From assembly GCA_013792055.1 (NCBI GenBank), contig VMSQ01000287.1, positions 1 to 39,392 of the forward strand: 39,392 bases of DNA, written 5' to 3'. Both the position numbers and the translations under genes were made by a program. The notes beneath the pieces were generated by a model. It was not told the DNA's origin, did no database searches, and saw nothing but the letters and a program-made list of their open reading frames with translations. Shown here in pieces: positions 7,655 to 15,578 of this stretch. The DNA is from Desulfobacteraceae bacterium. GTDB lineage: Bacteria > Desulfobacterota > Desulfobacteria > Desulfobacterales > ETH-SRB1. Position 1 is the first letter of the stretch; every line of letters starts with the position of its first letter.

Positions 7655-8334
7655 AGAACCATTATATTGTCTGCGGATACGGGCGTATCGGAAGGGTCCT
7701 TTGCAAAAATTTACAAAGAAAGCCGCTTGACCTGGTTGTTATAGAGAAAGACAGAGATCTGGTTCCGGTAATGGATGAAGATAAAGTTCTTTATGTGTGC
7801 GGGGATGTTTCGGATGAGGCAAATCTTATTAAAGCTGGAATAAAGCGGGCAAAAGGACTTGTCGCTGTTTTAGCTACTGATGCGGACAATGTATTTCTTG
7901 TCTTGACGGCAAGACAGCTTAATCCGGATCTTTATATAGTTGCACGGGCGTGCCAGGCTGAATCAAAGGCGAAATTACGGGCGGCCGGGGCAAACAATGT
8001 TGAATCACCATATGAAATGGGCGCTGTTAGTATGGCGCAGAGGATACTTCGTCCTACTGTGACAAACTTTCTTGACCTTGCTTTTACTTACTCGCGTAAA
8101 GATATTCAGATGGAGGAGATACCCGTAAGCTCTTCCTCCGCACTATCAAACGTTATGTTAAAGGATTCTGGTATCAGGCAGCAGTTTAATCTTATAATAA
8201 TTGCAATAAAGAAGTCAGATGACAGCATGTTGTTTAATCCTTCTTTTGAAACAGTTATCAAAGCTGGAAATACTGTCATAGCGGTAGGGGAAGAAGCAAA
8301 TCTAAAGAGGCTGGCAGATATATTGAATCCATAA
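7642..8334 (+). CDS. RCK (TrkA-N/TrkA-C) gating domain, 3' half of the frameshifted channel gene
   Basis: The frame is open from the A8 run at 7635-7642. It encodes IDRLKNHYIVCGYGRIGRVL, the Rossmann nucleotide-binding start of an RCK domain, then CGDVSDEANLIKAGIKRAKG and ATDADNVFLVLTARQLNP. A TrkA-C-like domain ends in NTVIAVGEEANLKRLADIL. The ORF track starts only at the internal ATG 7771, which would remove the glycine-rich loop, so that is unlikely to be a functional start. Joined to the upstream half by one added base, the two give a normal channel of about 332 residues. RCK domains gate channels in response to nucleotides or ions such as Ca2+. Confidence 0.85.
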   Translation: MDRLKNHYIVCGYGRIGRVLCKNLQRKPLDLVVIEKDRDLVPVMDEDKVLYVCGDVSDEANLIKAGIKRAKGLVAVLATDADNVFLVLTARQLNPDLYIVARACQAESKAKLRAAGANNVESPYEMGAVSMAQRILRPTVTNFLDLAFTYSRKDIQMEEIPVSSSSALSNVMLKDSGIRQQFNLIIIAIKKSDDSMLFNPSFETVIKAGNTVIAVGEEANLKRLADILNP

Positions 8335-8335
8335 A

Positions 8336-8415
8336 GAGCAGGGGTCGGGGATCAGGGGTCAGGGGTTAGTGTCACAGATTTCTTATTCCCCGACCCCTGC
8401 TCCCCGACCCCTGAG
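8336..8415. terminator. Large inverted repeat between convergent genes, probable bidirectional terminator
   Basis: The left arm repeats an AGGGGTCGGGGATC word (three passes of GGGGTC/GGGGATC). The right arm has the complement CCCCGACCCCTGCTCCCCGA, with about 20 bp between. It sits in the 85 bp separating the convergent channel and 5-formyl-THF cyclo-ligase genes. A very stable GC-rich hairpin there could end both transcripts, although no clear U-tract follows on either side. It follows the same word-and-complement plan as other repeats in this window. Confidence 0.6.
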
Positions 8416-8419
8416 TTTC

Positions 8420-9007
8420 CTATATCTTATAAATTATTCTTTCATCGGTAATTATAATATCTACATGGATGTCATGGGATTCAACAGGAACTTGCTGAAT
8501 AATTTGGCACTCAAGAGCTATAGCTACTTTTCTAGTCGTTATAGAAAGTTTAGGTATGAATCTGTCGTAATATCCCTCGCCGGAGCCTATCCTTCCTCCC
8601 TTTTCGTCAAAGGCAATCCCCGGGATAAGTGCTAAATCAACACGGTCAACGGGTACGATTTTGCAGCGATTAATATCCGGTTCCAAGATGCCCCTCGGAC
8701 CAGTTATCAGGTCATTATCAAGGTCATCAACTTTCATTAATTTTATTTCATATGTTTTGATATTAAAGGCAGGAAGAATTACAATTTTATTAAAGTCAAA
8801 ACATCTTTTTATAATATTACGGGATGCAACCTCTGATTTCTTATTGATATAAAGCAAAACAATTTTTGCTTCAAGAAAGTTCGCGAATTCAAACAAGTTA
8901 TCCTCAATTTGTTTGGTCTTTTTTGCTATTTCTTTATCAGAAAGCTTTTCAAGTGTCGCTGCAATATTATTACGCACTTCTTGTTTTTTCTCTCGAATTT
9001 CCTCCAT
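8420..9007 (-). CDS. 5-formyltetrahydrofolate cyclo-ligase
   Basis: This enzyme (methenyl-THF synthetase, YgfA/MTHFS) uses ATP to turn 5-formyl-THF back into methenyl-THF. The ORF track starts at 9043, but the ATG at 9007 follows a GGAGAG ribosome site and gives MEEIREKKQEVRNNI, the usual start (195 residues). Motifs are the N-terminal R/K helix, LYINKKSEVASR, and the ATP-binding GIAFDEKGGRIGSGEGYYDR loop (family GxGxGYYDR), then HDIHVDIIITDERI at the end. The gene is convergent with the K+ channel. A repeat element lies just upstream, so its promoter is probably within 9008-9060. Confidence 0.9.
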   Translation of the reverse strand: MEEIREKKQEVRNNIAATLEKLSDKEIAKKTKQIEDNLFEFANFLEAKIVLLYINKKSEVASRNIIKRCFDFNKIVILPAFNIKTYEIKLMKVDDLDNDLITGPRGILEPDINRCKIVPVDRVDLALIPGIAFDEKGGRIGSGEGYYDRFIPKLSITTRKVAIALECQIIQQVPVESHDIHVDIIITDERIIYKI

Positions 9008-9043
9008 ATTATCTCTCCAGAGTAAATCTAGGTAAGCGTTCAC

Positions 9044-9395
9044 GGAACGTTGAAATTAGAAATTGGAAATTAGGCATTCATGCCTGCCCGCCATCGCTCT
9101 CGCTCAGGCGAGGCGGGCGGGCTTTTGTACTGTTCTCCCAAATTTCTATTTTCCAATTTCAAGTTTCAAGCCGTGAACGGCTACTAATTTTTTATTATAT
9201 ATACAAATTATGCACTTAAAGTCAAGCAACTCGCAATAATCATTGACCAAACAATTGCCCTGTGATAATTTTGTGCAATATGAGTCCTTTGTATAGCGAC
9301 CACTTGTGACCATTTTCTGCCCCAGGCTCAAATTCGGCCGATAATATTATTGAAGAATTTATAATAGCTATTTTTTAAAATAATATAGGTATTTT
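9044..9395. repeat. Intergenic region with a GAAATTGGAAATTAG-type inverted repeat
   Basis: At 9050-9175 the left arm GAAATTAGAAATTGGAAATT faces a right arm AAATTTCTATTTTCCAATTT. Partial GTTCACGG/CCGTGAAC words lie outside, and a GC-rich palindrome is nested in the centre (CCTGCCCGCCATCGC, then GGCGAGGCGGGCGGG). The same GC-rich core recurs at about 21362-21430 and within 23079-23155, so one repeat has been captured inside another. From 9183 to 9395 the sequence is AT-rich and non-coding and must hold the serS promoter. I cannot name its boxes and see no T-box. Confidence 0.6.
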
Positions 9396-10676
9396 ATGCT
9401 GGAAATCAAGTTTGTCATTCAAAATTTATCTTTAGTTAAAGAAGTTCTTTCGTTGCGAGGTGAAACAGCGGATCTTAAAAGTTTAGTAAGTTACGATGTA
9501 AAACGCAGAGATATTCTCCTTGAGATAGAAGCTTTGAGGCATCGGCGCAATAAGGTCTCCGAACAGATAGCAATTATGAAAAAGGAGAAAGAGGATACAG
9601 AAGATTTTGTAAATGAAATGCGTAAAGTTTCGGGTCAAATTAAGGATTTAGAGAAAATTTTGACTGAAATGGAAGAAAAAATAAAAAACATCCTTATTGG
9701 ACTGCCCAACATACCCCACACATCTGTTCCTGTAGGAAAAGATAGTTCTGAAAATAAAACTATAAAGCAGGTTGGAAAGTGTCCGGATTTTGGGTTTGAA
9801 CCCCAACCCCATTGGGCATTAGGCGAAAGCCTTGGAATTTTTGATTTTGACAGAGCTTCTAAGATCACCGGCGCCCGCTTTCCCCTCTATTTGGGAGAAG
9901 GAGCAAAATTAGAAAGAGTTCTAATTAATTTTATGCTCGATGTTCATACTACAGAAAACCATTATAAAGAAATTCTTCCTCCTTTTATTGTAAATCGTAA
10001 GAGCCTGACAAATACCGGACAGTTGCCGAAGTTTGAAGACGATCTCTTTAAGCTAAGCGGCTGGGATTATTTTATGATACCGACAGCGGAGGTGCCGCTG
10101 ACCAATATTCACCAGAATGAGATATTAGAAGAAGATAATCTGCCCATTTTATACGCCGCCTATACCCCCTGTTTTCGGTCCGAGGCAGGATCTTATGGAA
10201 AGGATACAAGGGGGTTGATAAGACAGCATCAGTTTAACAAGGTTGAGCTGGTCAAATTTTCAACACCCGAGAACTCATATAACGAGCTTGAGAAACTGTT
10301 AAATAATGCGGAAACCATTCTTAAAAAGCTAAATCTTCCTTATCAGGTGGTTGATCTTTGTACCGGAGATCTGGGGTTTTCCGCGGCTAAGACATATGAT
10401 ATTGAAGTCTGGATGCCAGCCCAGGGTGTTTATAGAGAAATTTCGTCTTGCAGTAATTTTGAAAGCTTTCAGGCAAGGCGTGCGAATATCAGATTCAGGA
10501 GGAAGGGAAAAAAAGGAACCGAACTTGTCCACACATTGAATGGATCCGGACTTGCTGTTGGACGCACGGTTGCGGCTATACTTGAAAACTTCCAGCAGCC
10601 GGACGGGTCTGTAATAATTCCCGAGGTACTTCAACCATATATGAAGACTTCCTCGATTCAAAAAGAGAAGCATTAA
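9396..10676 (+). CDS. serS: Seryl-tRNA synthetase
   Basis: SerS charges tRNA-Ser (and tRNA-Sec) with serine. The 426-residue class II synthetase has the N-terminal long coiled-coil arm (about residues 30-110, rich in [22 protein letters not shown]) that contacts the tRNA variable arm. The catalytic core includes PTAEVPLTN, motif 2 [20 protein letters not shown] and motif 3 [19 protein letters not shown]. Length and architecture are standard. It is separated from the genes on both sides by repeat elements and appears monocistronic. Confidence 0.96.
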   Translation: MLEIKFVIQNLSLVKEVLSLRGETADLKSLVSYDVKRRDILLEIEALRHRRNKVSEQIAIMKKEKEDTEDFVNEMRKVSGQIKDLEKILTEMEEKIKNILIGLPNIPHTSVPVGKDSSENKTIKQVGKCPDFGFEPQPHWALGESLGIFDFDRASKITGARFPLYLGEGAKLERVLINFMLDVHTTENHYKEILPPFIVNRKSLTNTGQLPKFEDDLFKLSGWDYFMIPTAEVPLTNIHQNEILEEDNLPILYAAYTPCFRSEAGSYGKDTRGLIRQHQFNKVELVKFSTPENSYNELEKLLNNAETILKKLNLPYQVVDLCTGDLGFSAAKTYDIEVWMPAQGVYREISSCSNFESFQARRANIRFRRKGKKGTELVHTLNGSGLAVGRTVAAILENFQQPDGSVIIPEVLQPYMKTSSIQKEKH

Positions 10677-10680
10677 AGGG

Positions 10681-10975
10681 CTCAGGGTTCACGGTTCACA
10701 GTTCCACGGTTCCAGGTTCAAGATTAGAAGAGCAATGAAGATTGATGAACTCGTAAAAAGTCGTCACTCCGGTAGATCCCGGATCGAGTCCGGGAGGAGT
10801 CCAGAGCCTTTGTAACTATCTGAATTTGCTGGATAGCGCTAAAGCTTCACTACGTGCCCGGCTTTCGCCGGAATGACAGAAAAGAGCGTTTTTCGACTTT
10901 TTACGAGGCCATCAAGATTGAACGGCAACCCAACCAACCGTGAACTGTGAACTGTGAACTGTGAACCGTTACTGA
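10681..10975. repeat. GGTTCACGGTT-word inverted repeat, copy 2, carrying a nested MITE
   Basis: The left arm (10681-10725: CTCAGGGTTCACGGTTCACA) and right arm (10937-10970: repeated GTGAACTGTGAACTGTGAACC) form the same word-palindrome as at 7155. Here the centre is split by the TCGTAAAAAGTC element at about 10744-10913. It fills the space between serS and thrC. Confidence 0.8.
10744..10913. mobile_element. MITE-like element, copy 1, with target duplication
   Basis: The terminal inverted repeats are GATGAACTCGTAAAAAGTCG on the left and its near-complement CGACTTTTTACGAGGCCATC on the right. The interior holds hairpins (ATCCCGGATCGAGTCCGGGA and GGCTTTCGCCGG). AAGATTGA occurs directly on both sides (10738-10745 and 10914-10921). 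The uninterrupted copy at 7155-7318 has ATGAACATTGAACGG at the matching place, so it shows the empty site. The element has no coding capacity and would need a transposase supplied in trans. Confidence 0.8.
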
Positions 10976-10987
10976 AAGAGTTTAGCT

Positions 10988-12502
10988 ATGAAGATTGAAA
11001 ATTTTCCAGAAGATATCCAGCCATACCTGATTCCTGACCCAGTTTCCGATGGGGGAGGGAGGCTTATATATCGCTGTTTGGAATGCGGGCAGGAATACGG
11101 TATTGAGAAATTGCTATACACTTGTCCGGAATGCGGACAGGTATTGCTTATTTATGATGCAAATTTTGACAGGCTTAAAAAAATTCCGGGAGAATTGTGG
11201 CACAGGATTTTTGACTATCGCAAGATGCTCAAAATTTCCGCTCTAAAAGGAATTTATTTATATCATGAATTTATTGGTTCAATTATGCCCCTGGATTCCA
11301 TTGTTTATCTAGGGGAAGGGCATACCCCTATTGTTGAAGCAAATTCTTTTTTGCAGAAAAAGGCCGGAATTAGATTTTACTTTAAAAACGATGGGCAGAA
11401 TCCAAGCGCTTCTTTTAAAGACAGGGGGATGGCGAGCGCTTTGAGCTATATAAATTTTCTAATCAAAAAAGGATATCTATCTGATGTTTTAGCGATATGC
11501 GCTTCTACCGGAGATACTTCCGCGTCCGCGGCATTATATGCATCTTATCTTAAGCCTCATGTAAAATCAGCGGTACTTCTTCCCCATAAGAAAGTAACTC
11601 CGCAGCAGTTGTCACAGCCTTTGGGAAGCGGGGCATCGGTATTTGAAATTCCAGGTGTGTTTGACGACTGCATGAAGGTTGTTGAAGCTTTGTCGGAGAA
11701 ATATAATGTAGCGCTCTTAAACTCCAAAAATGCATGGAGAATCCTTGGGCAGGAGTCATATTCATATGAAATAGCCCAGGATTTTGAATATGATATGAAC
11801 GACAAGGTCGTAATATTACCTATCGGCAATGCAGGCAATATTACAGCAGTGATGAGCGGATTTTTAAAGTTTTATGAAACAGGAATTATAAAGACATTGC
11901 CAAAAATAATCGGCGTGCAGTCAAAGCATGCCAACCCTGTTTACAGATATTATTTGGAGCCTGATGCGGAAAAACGGAAATTTGTTCCTGTAACGGTAAA
12001 GCCCAGCGTAGCCCAGGCCGCTATGATCGGCAACCCGGTATCAATGCCCAGGGTAATTCATCTGGTTGATATTTATAACAGCATGTCTGACAAACAGAAC
12101 GTCTTTTTTGTTGAGGTGTCTGAGCAGGACATCATGGACTGGGAACTTTTAGCAAATCGGAACGGGCACATTGCATGTACTCATGGCGGCGAATCTCTGG
12201 CAGCTCTTGTTTCAGCTTATGAAAAGGGAATTATTGAAAAAAATGAAGTTGCCATAGTTGATTCAACCGCTCATGCCCTGAAATTTTCGGGTTTCCAGGA
12301 GATGTATTTTGCAAACAGTTTCCCAGCGGAATTTGAAATTTCTCCAAACCCGGATCTAATTAATTCTCCTGTTTTTATCCGGCCAAAAGACCTTGAAAAG
12401 GTTCCTGCGCCCGGAAAGCCCTTAACCGGAGAAGATTTTAAACGGTTTGTCGAACGTACATCAGAAGAAATCGCAAATGCTTTGAATCTAAAAAGAGTAT
12501 AA
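10988..12502 (+). CDS. thrC: Threonine synthase
   Basis: ThrC converts O-phospho-L-homoserine to threonine using pyridoxal phosphate. The 504-residue protein begins with a zinc-ribbon-like domain (YRCLECGQEYG, then YTCPECGQV; two CxxC pairs, residues about 29-55). The PLP-binding lysine follows in NPSASFKDRGMASAL, then CASTGDTSASAALYA, the phosphate-binding LPIGNAGNITAV loop and ACTHGGESLAAL. The N-terminal ribbon and length place it with the longer threonine synthases seen in Deltaproteobacteria and related groups. It stands alone between two composite repeats. Confidence 0.93.
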   Translation: MKIENFPEDIQPYLIPDPVSDGGGRLIYRCLECGQEYGIEKLLYTCPECGQVLLIYDANFDRLKKIPGELWHRIFDYRKMLKISALKGIYLYHEFIGSIMPLDSIVYLGEGHTPIVEANSFLQKKAGIRFYFKNDGQNPSASFKDRGMASALSYINFLIKKGYLSDVLAICASTGDTSASAALYASYLKPHVKSAVLLPHKKVTPQQLSQPLGSGASVFEIPGVFDDCMKVVEALSEKYNVALLNSKNAWRILGQESYSYEIAQDFEYDMNDKVVILPIGNAGNITAVMSGFLKFYETGIIKTLPKIIGVQSKHANPVYRYYLEPDAEKRKFVPVTVKPSVAQAAMIGNPVSMPRVIHLVDIYNSMSDKQNVFFVEVSEQDIMDWELLANRNGHIACTHGGESLAALVSAYEKGIIEKNEVAIVDSTAHALKFSGFQEMYFANSFPAEFEISPNPDLINSPVFIRPKDLEKVPAPGKPLTGEDFKRFVERTSEEIANALNLKRV

Positions 12503-12503
12503 A

Positions 12504-12792
12504 CACTCAGGTTCACGGTTCACGGTTCAAGGGTTCACGGTTGTCGGTTTACAGTTAACAGTTTTATGTTTGATGGCTTCGTAAAAAGTCGAAAACACAC
12601 ATTTTTTGTCATTCCGGCGAAAGCCGGAATCCAGTCCCCGATCAGGTCGAGGACAAGCATTTTCAGGTAGTTGCAACTACTCTGGACTCCTCCCGGACTC
12701 GATCCGGGATCTACCGGAGTGACGACGAGACCATTATGGTTTGATCAACCGTGAACCATTGAACCGTGAACCGTGAACCTAACAACCTGAGC
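12504..12792. repeat. GGTTCACGGTT-word inverted repeat, copy 3, carrying a nested MITE
   Basis: The left arm begins ACTCAGGTTCACGGTTCACG at 12505. The right arm, from about 12747, carries CCGTGAACC words and ends CCTGAGCGG at about 12792. The centre is interrupted by a second TCGTAAAAAGTC element. It fills the space between thrC and the LysM gene and ends only 8 bp before the latter's start codon, so that gene's ribosome site lies inside or next to the repeat end. Confidence 0.8.
12572..12734. mobile_element. MITE-like element, copy 2
   Basis: The left end is GATGGCTTCGTAAAAAGTCG. The right end GACGACGAGACCAT has lost the matching CTTTTTA. The interior has GTCATTCCGGCGAAAGCCGG and CTCCCGGACTCGATCCGGGA. 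The flanks TTATGTTTGAT (12564-12574) and TTATGGTTTGAT (12734-12745) look like a slightly decayed target duplication. Confidence 0.7.
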
Positions 12793-12799
12793 GGTTAAG

Positions 12800-14548
12800 A
12801 TGCTTAAATCATTAATTTCCATCTTTCTGAGTCTGATAATATTTACCATAAGCCCCCCTTATGATGTAAACGCAGCTTTTTTATATAAAAGCTACGAGGT
12901 TCGGAAAGATAAGGGGCGGGATATTTTGTGCGATCCTTATATCGTTCAGAAAGATGATTGGATTTATAAACTCTTCAGGCAGAGAGGTGAAATCTCACAA
13001 AAGGATTTCCCTGAATTTTTAAGCATATTTAAACGAATTAATCCACATATTCGCAACATAAATAGAATTCTACCTGATCAGCATGTTTTTATCCCCTTAA
13101 AGATATTGAGTAAAGACTCCATGCCAGGCCAATCTTCCGGAATCGTTACCATTCCATTTGTAACCATCTCAAACACACCTGAAGTTCTTAAAAACCATTC
13201 AACTGCATATACGGTAAAACAAGGAGATTGTTTATCACGGCTGATCGTGCAAGGTTACTCCACAGATGAGGCAACAACAGAATTATACAGGGAAGGATTG
13301 AAGTTGTTCAGGCTGATCAACCCGGGAATTGTTGACTTTGATCTTATTCGCGCCGGTCAAAAAATATATATTCCAAATCCACCAATTCGAAACCAGCCCT
13401 GGTATAAATCCCTTTTTGATGCTTCCGGCAATATTGTAGAGAAAATTGTTATGGGCGACACAGTTGCTTCCAGCGCAATAGATGAAGCAGCAGTTGCACC
13501 ATCTCCTTTTAATCAAATTGCTTTTGCCCTGGACGCAAAACTTCTAAATAAAGGCACATACTACTTTCCAATGCAGGGAGAAGAGGATTTCAGCTTAGAT
13601 CTTTCCATGTTTCCTGTTATAGAGCTTAAAAATCAAAGCAAAATAATGTTTCAAGAAAATGATATACAAGAATATACTTTGAATGCAATAAAGTCATTTT
13701 GGAAGAATGTAACAATTGTTCCAGTTCCTCAGGAATCATCTTCAGGCCAGCTATTTGATTTAGTAATGAATTCGGTATGCAAGGATAATATAAAAGAAAA
13801 ATTATCCTTTTCAGATAAGGGCATAGAAGTAAATATCACCGCAAAGTGGATAGTTGAGATTTCTTTAGCATCTGAAAACAGGGCATCCTTTGTTTGTATA
13901 AATTTTGTTGAAAATCCGGATGAACGCACGCCCGGTTCAATTTGCCGTTATCTCGAATCCCAGGGCATAATTGTTAAAGATATAATCAAAGACGGAAAGG
14001 TTAATCATAATACAAAAGAGGTTCAATACCGTGGACCCGATGAAAATGTAATCTTTATCAAAGACAGGGAAAGAAAAATTATTGTTAGTGATTTGCTTAA
14101 AGCAATGGGTTGCAGATATGAGCAGAATATTAACATTACATTTCCATACAAAGGCATTCAGGTTGAAGCCTTATCAAATCTCATATCATTAAAAGATGAT
14201 GCTCCGCTGATCGTTGACTTCGGAAACATTTATGGCGAGGCGGCAAGTGCTATTAAAAAGGCCGGCATGGAGGTTGTCCAGATAGATACAGGGGATAATA
14301 TAAATACAGTCATACTAAAACTCCTTAAAGGCATTGGGCTTGATTACACAATCGACCCAATATTTTTTGTTGCGAAAATGCCTGAAAAACATAATACTTC
14401 ATTAACCATACCGGGATTTCTGGTTACAGATTCAGAGAGCAACAACATACTTATATCGACAGTTCCTTTACATAACGAGTTGATTCAATTCTTAAGGGAC
14501 AGAGATTTAAAAGTCGTGATAGTTCAGTCACAAGAACACCAGGATTAA
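12800..14548 (+). CDS. Exported LysM-domain protein of unknown function
   Basis: This 582-residue protein starts with a signal peptide (about residues 1-25, LISIFLSLIIFTISPPYDVNA). A first LysM-like region follows at about 45-100 (IVQKDDWIYKLFRQRGE to LPDQHVFIPL). A clearer LysM module lies at about 136-196 (YTVKQGDCLSRLIVQGY to RAGQKIYIPNP). LysM modules bind peptidoglycan glycan. The C-terminal two thirds have no motif I recognise. It contains two related half-domains, SICRYLESQGI and VSDLLKAMGCRYE, followed by IKKAGMEVVQIDTGDNI, which read like small alpha/beta repeats. It lies upstream of the TPR lipoprotein and near the pil cluster, so a role in envelope or pilus assembly is possible but unproven. 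Confidence 0.75.
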   Translation: MLKSLISIFLSLIIFTISPPYDVNAAFLYKSYEVRKDKGRDILCDPYIVQKDDWIYKLFRQRGEISQKDFPEFLSIFKRINPHIRNINRILPDQHVFIPLKILSKDSMPGQSSGIVTIPFVTISNTPEVLKNHSTAYTVKQGDCLSRLIVQGYSTDEATTELYREGLKLFRLINPGIVDFDLIRAGQKIYIPNPPIRNQPWYKSLFDASGNIVEKIVMGDTVASSAIDEAAVAPSPFNQIAFALDAKLLNKGTYYFPMQGEEDFSLDLSMFPVIELKNQSKIMFQENDIQEYTLNAIKSFWKNVTIVPVPQESSSGQLFDLVMNSVCKDNIKEKLSFSDKGIEVNITAKWIVEISLASENRASFVCINFVENPDERTPGSICRYLESQGIIVKDIIKDGKVNHNTKEVQYRGPDENVIFIKDRERKIIVSDLLKAMGCRYEQNINITFPYKGIQVEALSNLISLKDDAPLIVDFGNIYGEAASAIKKAGMEVVQIDTGDNINTVILKLLKGIGLDYTIDPIFFVAKMPEKHNTSLTIPGFLVTDSESNNILISTVPLHNELIQFLRDRDLKVVIVQSQEHQD

Positions 14549-14554
14549 TAAAAA

Positions 14555-14661
14555 TTCACCACGGAACGACACGGAGTTTCACTGAAAATTGTAAACAATT
14601 TATGACCGTGTAGTAAGTTACTATAAGAATATCAGTGTAATTCCGTGAAAATCCGCGGCGA
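14555..14661. repeat. TTCACCACGGA-type repeat, copy 1
   Basis: Positions 14555-14596 (TTCACCACGGAACGACACGG and onward) are identical over 42 bases to the reverse complement of 31870-31911. Positions 14632-14661 match the reverse complement of 31728-31758 with three differences. The two copies are thus inverted relative to each other, with arms conserved and centres of different length. It lies between the LysM and TPR genes. Confidence 0.85.
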
Positions 14662-14696
14662 GTTTTTACAAGAAACTTATTTTGGAGTAGAAAAGC

Positions 14697-15446
14697 ATGA
14701 AAACAAATCATCTGGTTTTAAGTGTATTTTTAATTTTTTGTATAGTTTCTTGCGCCGCGAACATTGAAATGCGAAAGAAACAGGAGGAAGCATCAAGAAA
14801 CCTCGGCGAAGCATACATGCAGCAAGGGGATTTTTCTTCAGCCCTTAGGGAATTGTTAAAAGCAGATAAAATATACCCCAAAGATCCCCTTCTTCAAAAT
14901 GACCTTGGTCTTGCATATATGGCCAAGGGTCGGCTGGACCTTGCTGTAAAACACTTTACGAAAGCAGTGAAATTAAAACCGGATTATGCGCCGGCTAAAA
15001 ATAATCTGGGGACAGCCTATGTTGCCAAAAGAGAATGGGATATGGCAATTAGCTGTTTTAAGGAAATTATTGATGATATCTTATATGCCACGCCCCACTA
15101 TCCTCTTACAAACCTGGGGTGGGCATATTACAACAAGCAGGAATACGAACTTGCGGAAAAATATTATCGCGAGGCCCTTAAGCTGGAACCAAATTTTATT
15201 ATTGCCTTGCGGGGTCTTGGCCTAACTTATATAGCAATGGAAAGAGCAGCGGATGCAGTTGTAATTCTTGAAAAAGCAGTAAAAAACTATCCGCGCTCTG
15301 CTGAAGCATGTTTTTATCTGGCAAGGGCATACAGTTTATCGCGCGAATATGAAAAGGCAATCAAAGCTTATAATAAGGTCATTGAACTTGCACCCGACAG
15401 CGCTATTGCAGTCGAAGCCCGGAAAGAAATAAAAAATTTACAATAA
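14697..15446 (+). CDS. TPR lipoprotein, PilF/PilW-like
   Basis: This 249-residue lipoprotein has a signal peptide ending in the lipobox VSCAAN (Cys about residue 19), followed by about six tetratricopeptide repeats. Examples are ASRNLGEAYMQQGDFSSAL, NDLGLAYMAKGRLDLAVKHF, NNLGTAYVAKREWDMAISCF, NLGWAYYNKQEYELAEKYY and ACFYLARAYSLSREYEKAI. Type IV pilus systems use a TPR lipoprotein (PilF/PilW) to place the PilQ secretin in the outer membrane. This gene lies 130 bp from pilQ on the opposite strand, so that role is plausible. TPR lipoproteins are widespread, so the pilus role is inference from position. Confidence 0.75.
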   Translation: MKTNHLVLSVFLIFCIVSCAANIEMRKKQEEASRNLGEAYMQQGDFSSALRELLKADKIYPKDPLLQNDLGLAYMAKGRLDLAVKHFTKAVKLKPDYAPAKNNLGTAYVAKREWDMAISCFKEIIDDILYATPHYPLTNLGWAYYNKQEYELAEKYYREALKLEPNFIIALRGLGLTYIAMERAADAVVILEKAVKNYPRSAEACFYLARAYSLSREYEKAIKAYNKVIELAPDSAIAVEARKEIKNLQ

Positions 15447-15450
15447 ATAC

Positions 15451-15578
15451 CATTTTCCGTCATTCCGGCGAAAGCCGGGCACGTAGTGAAGCTTTAGCGC
15501 TATCCAGTGTTTTTAATGCGTTCTGGATGCCGGATCAAGTCCGGCATGACGATTTTGAGACTTTTTACGAGTTCATCA
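15451..15578. mobile_element. MITE-like element, copy 3 (left end lost)
   Basis: The interior GTCATTCCGGCGAAAGCCGG and GCCGGATCAAGTCCGGC hairpins and the right end GACTTTTTACGAGTTCATC match the other copies. The left TCGTAAAAAGTC end is missing. Its right terminus supplies the TGA stop codon of pilQ (minus strand, TATTGATGAACTCG), so the last codons of pilQ sit exactly at the insertion edge. Confidence 0.7.

Noticed and set aside
9146-9331. 61-aa minus-strand frame upstream of serS
   Set aside because: It runs across a repeat arm and has no protein signature.
9183-9395. T-box leader upstream of serS
   Set aside because: No T-box core sequence or terminator-antiterminator pair was found, and the region is plain AT-rich DNA.
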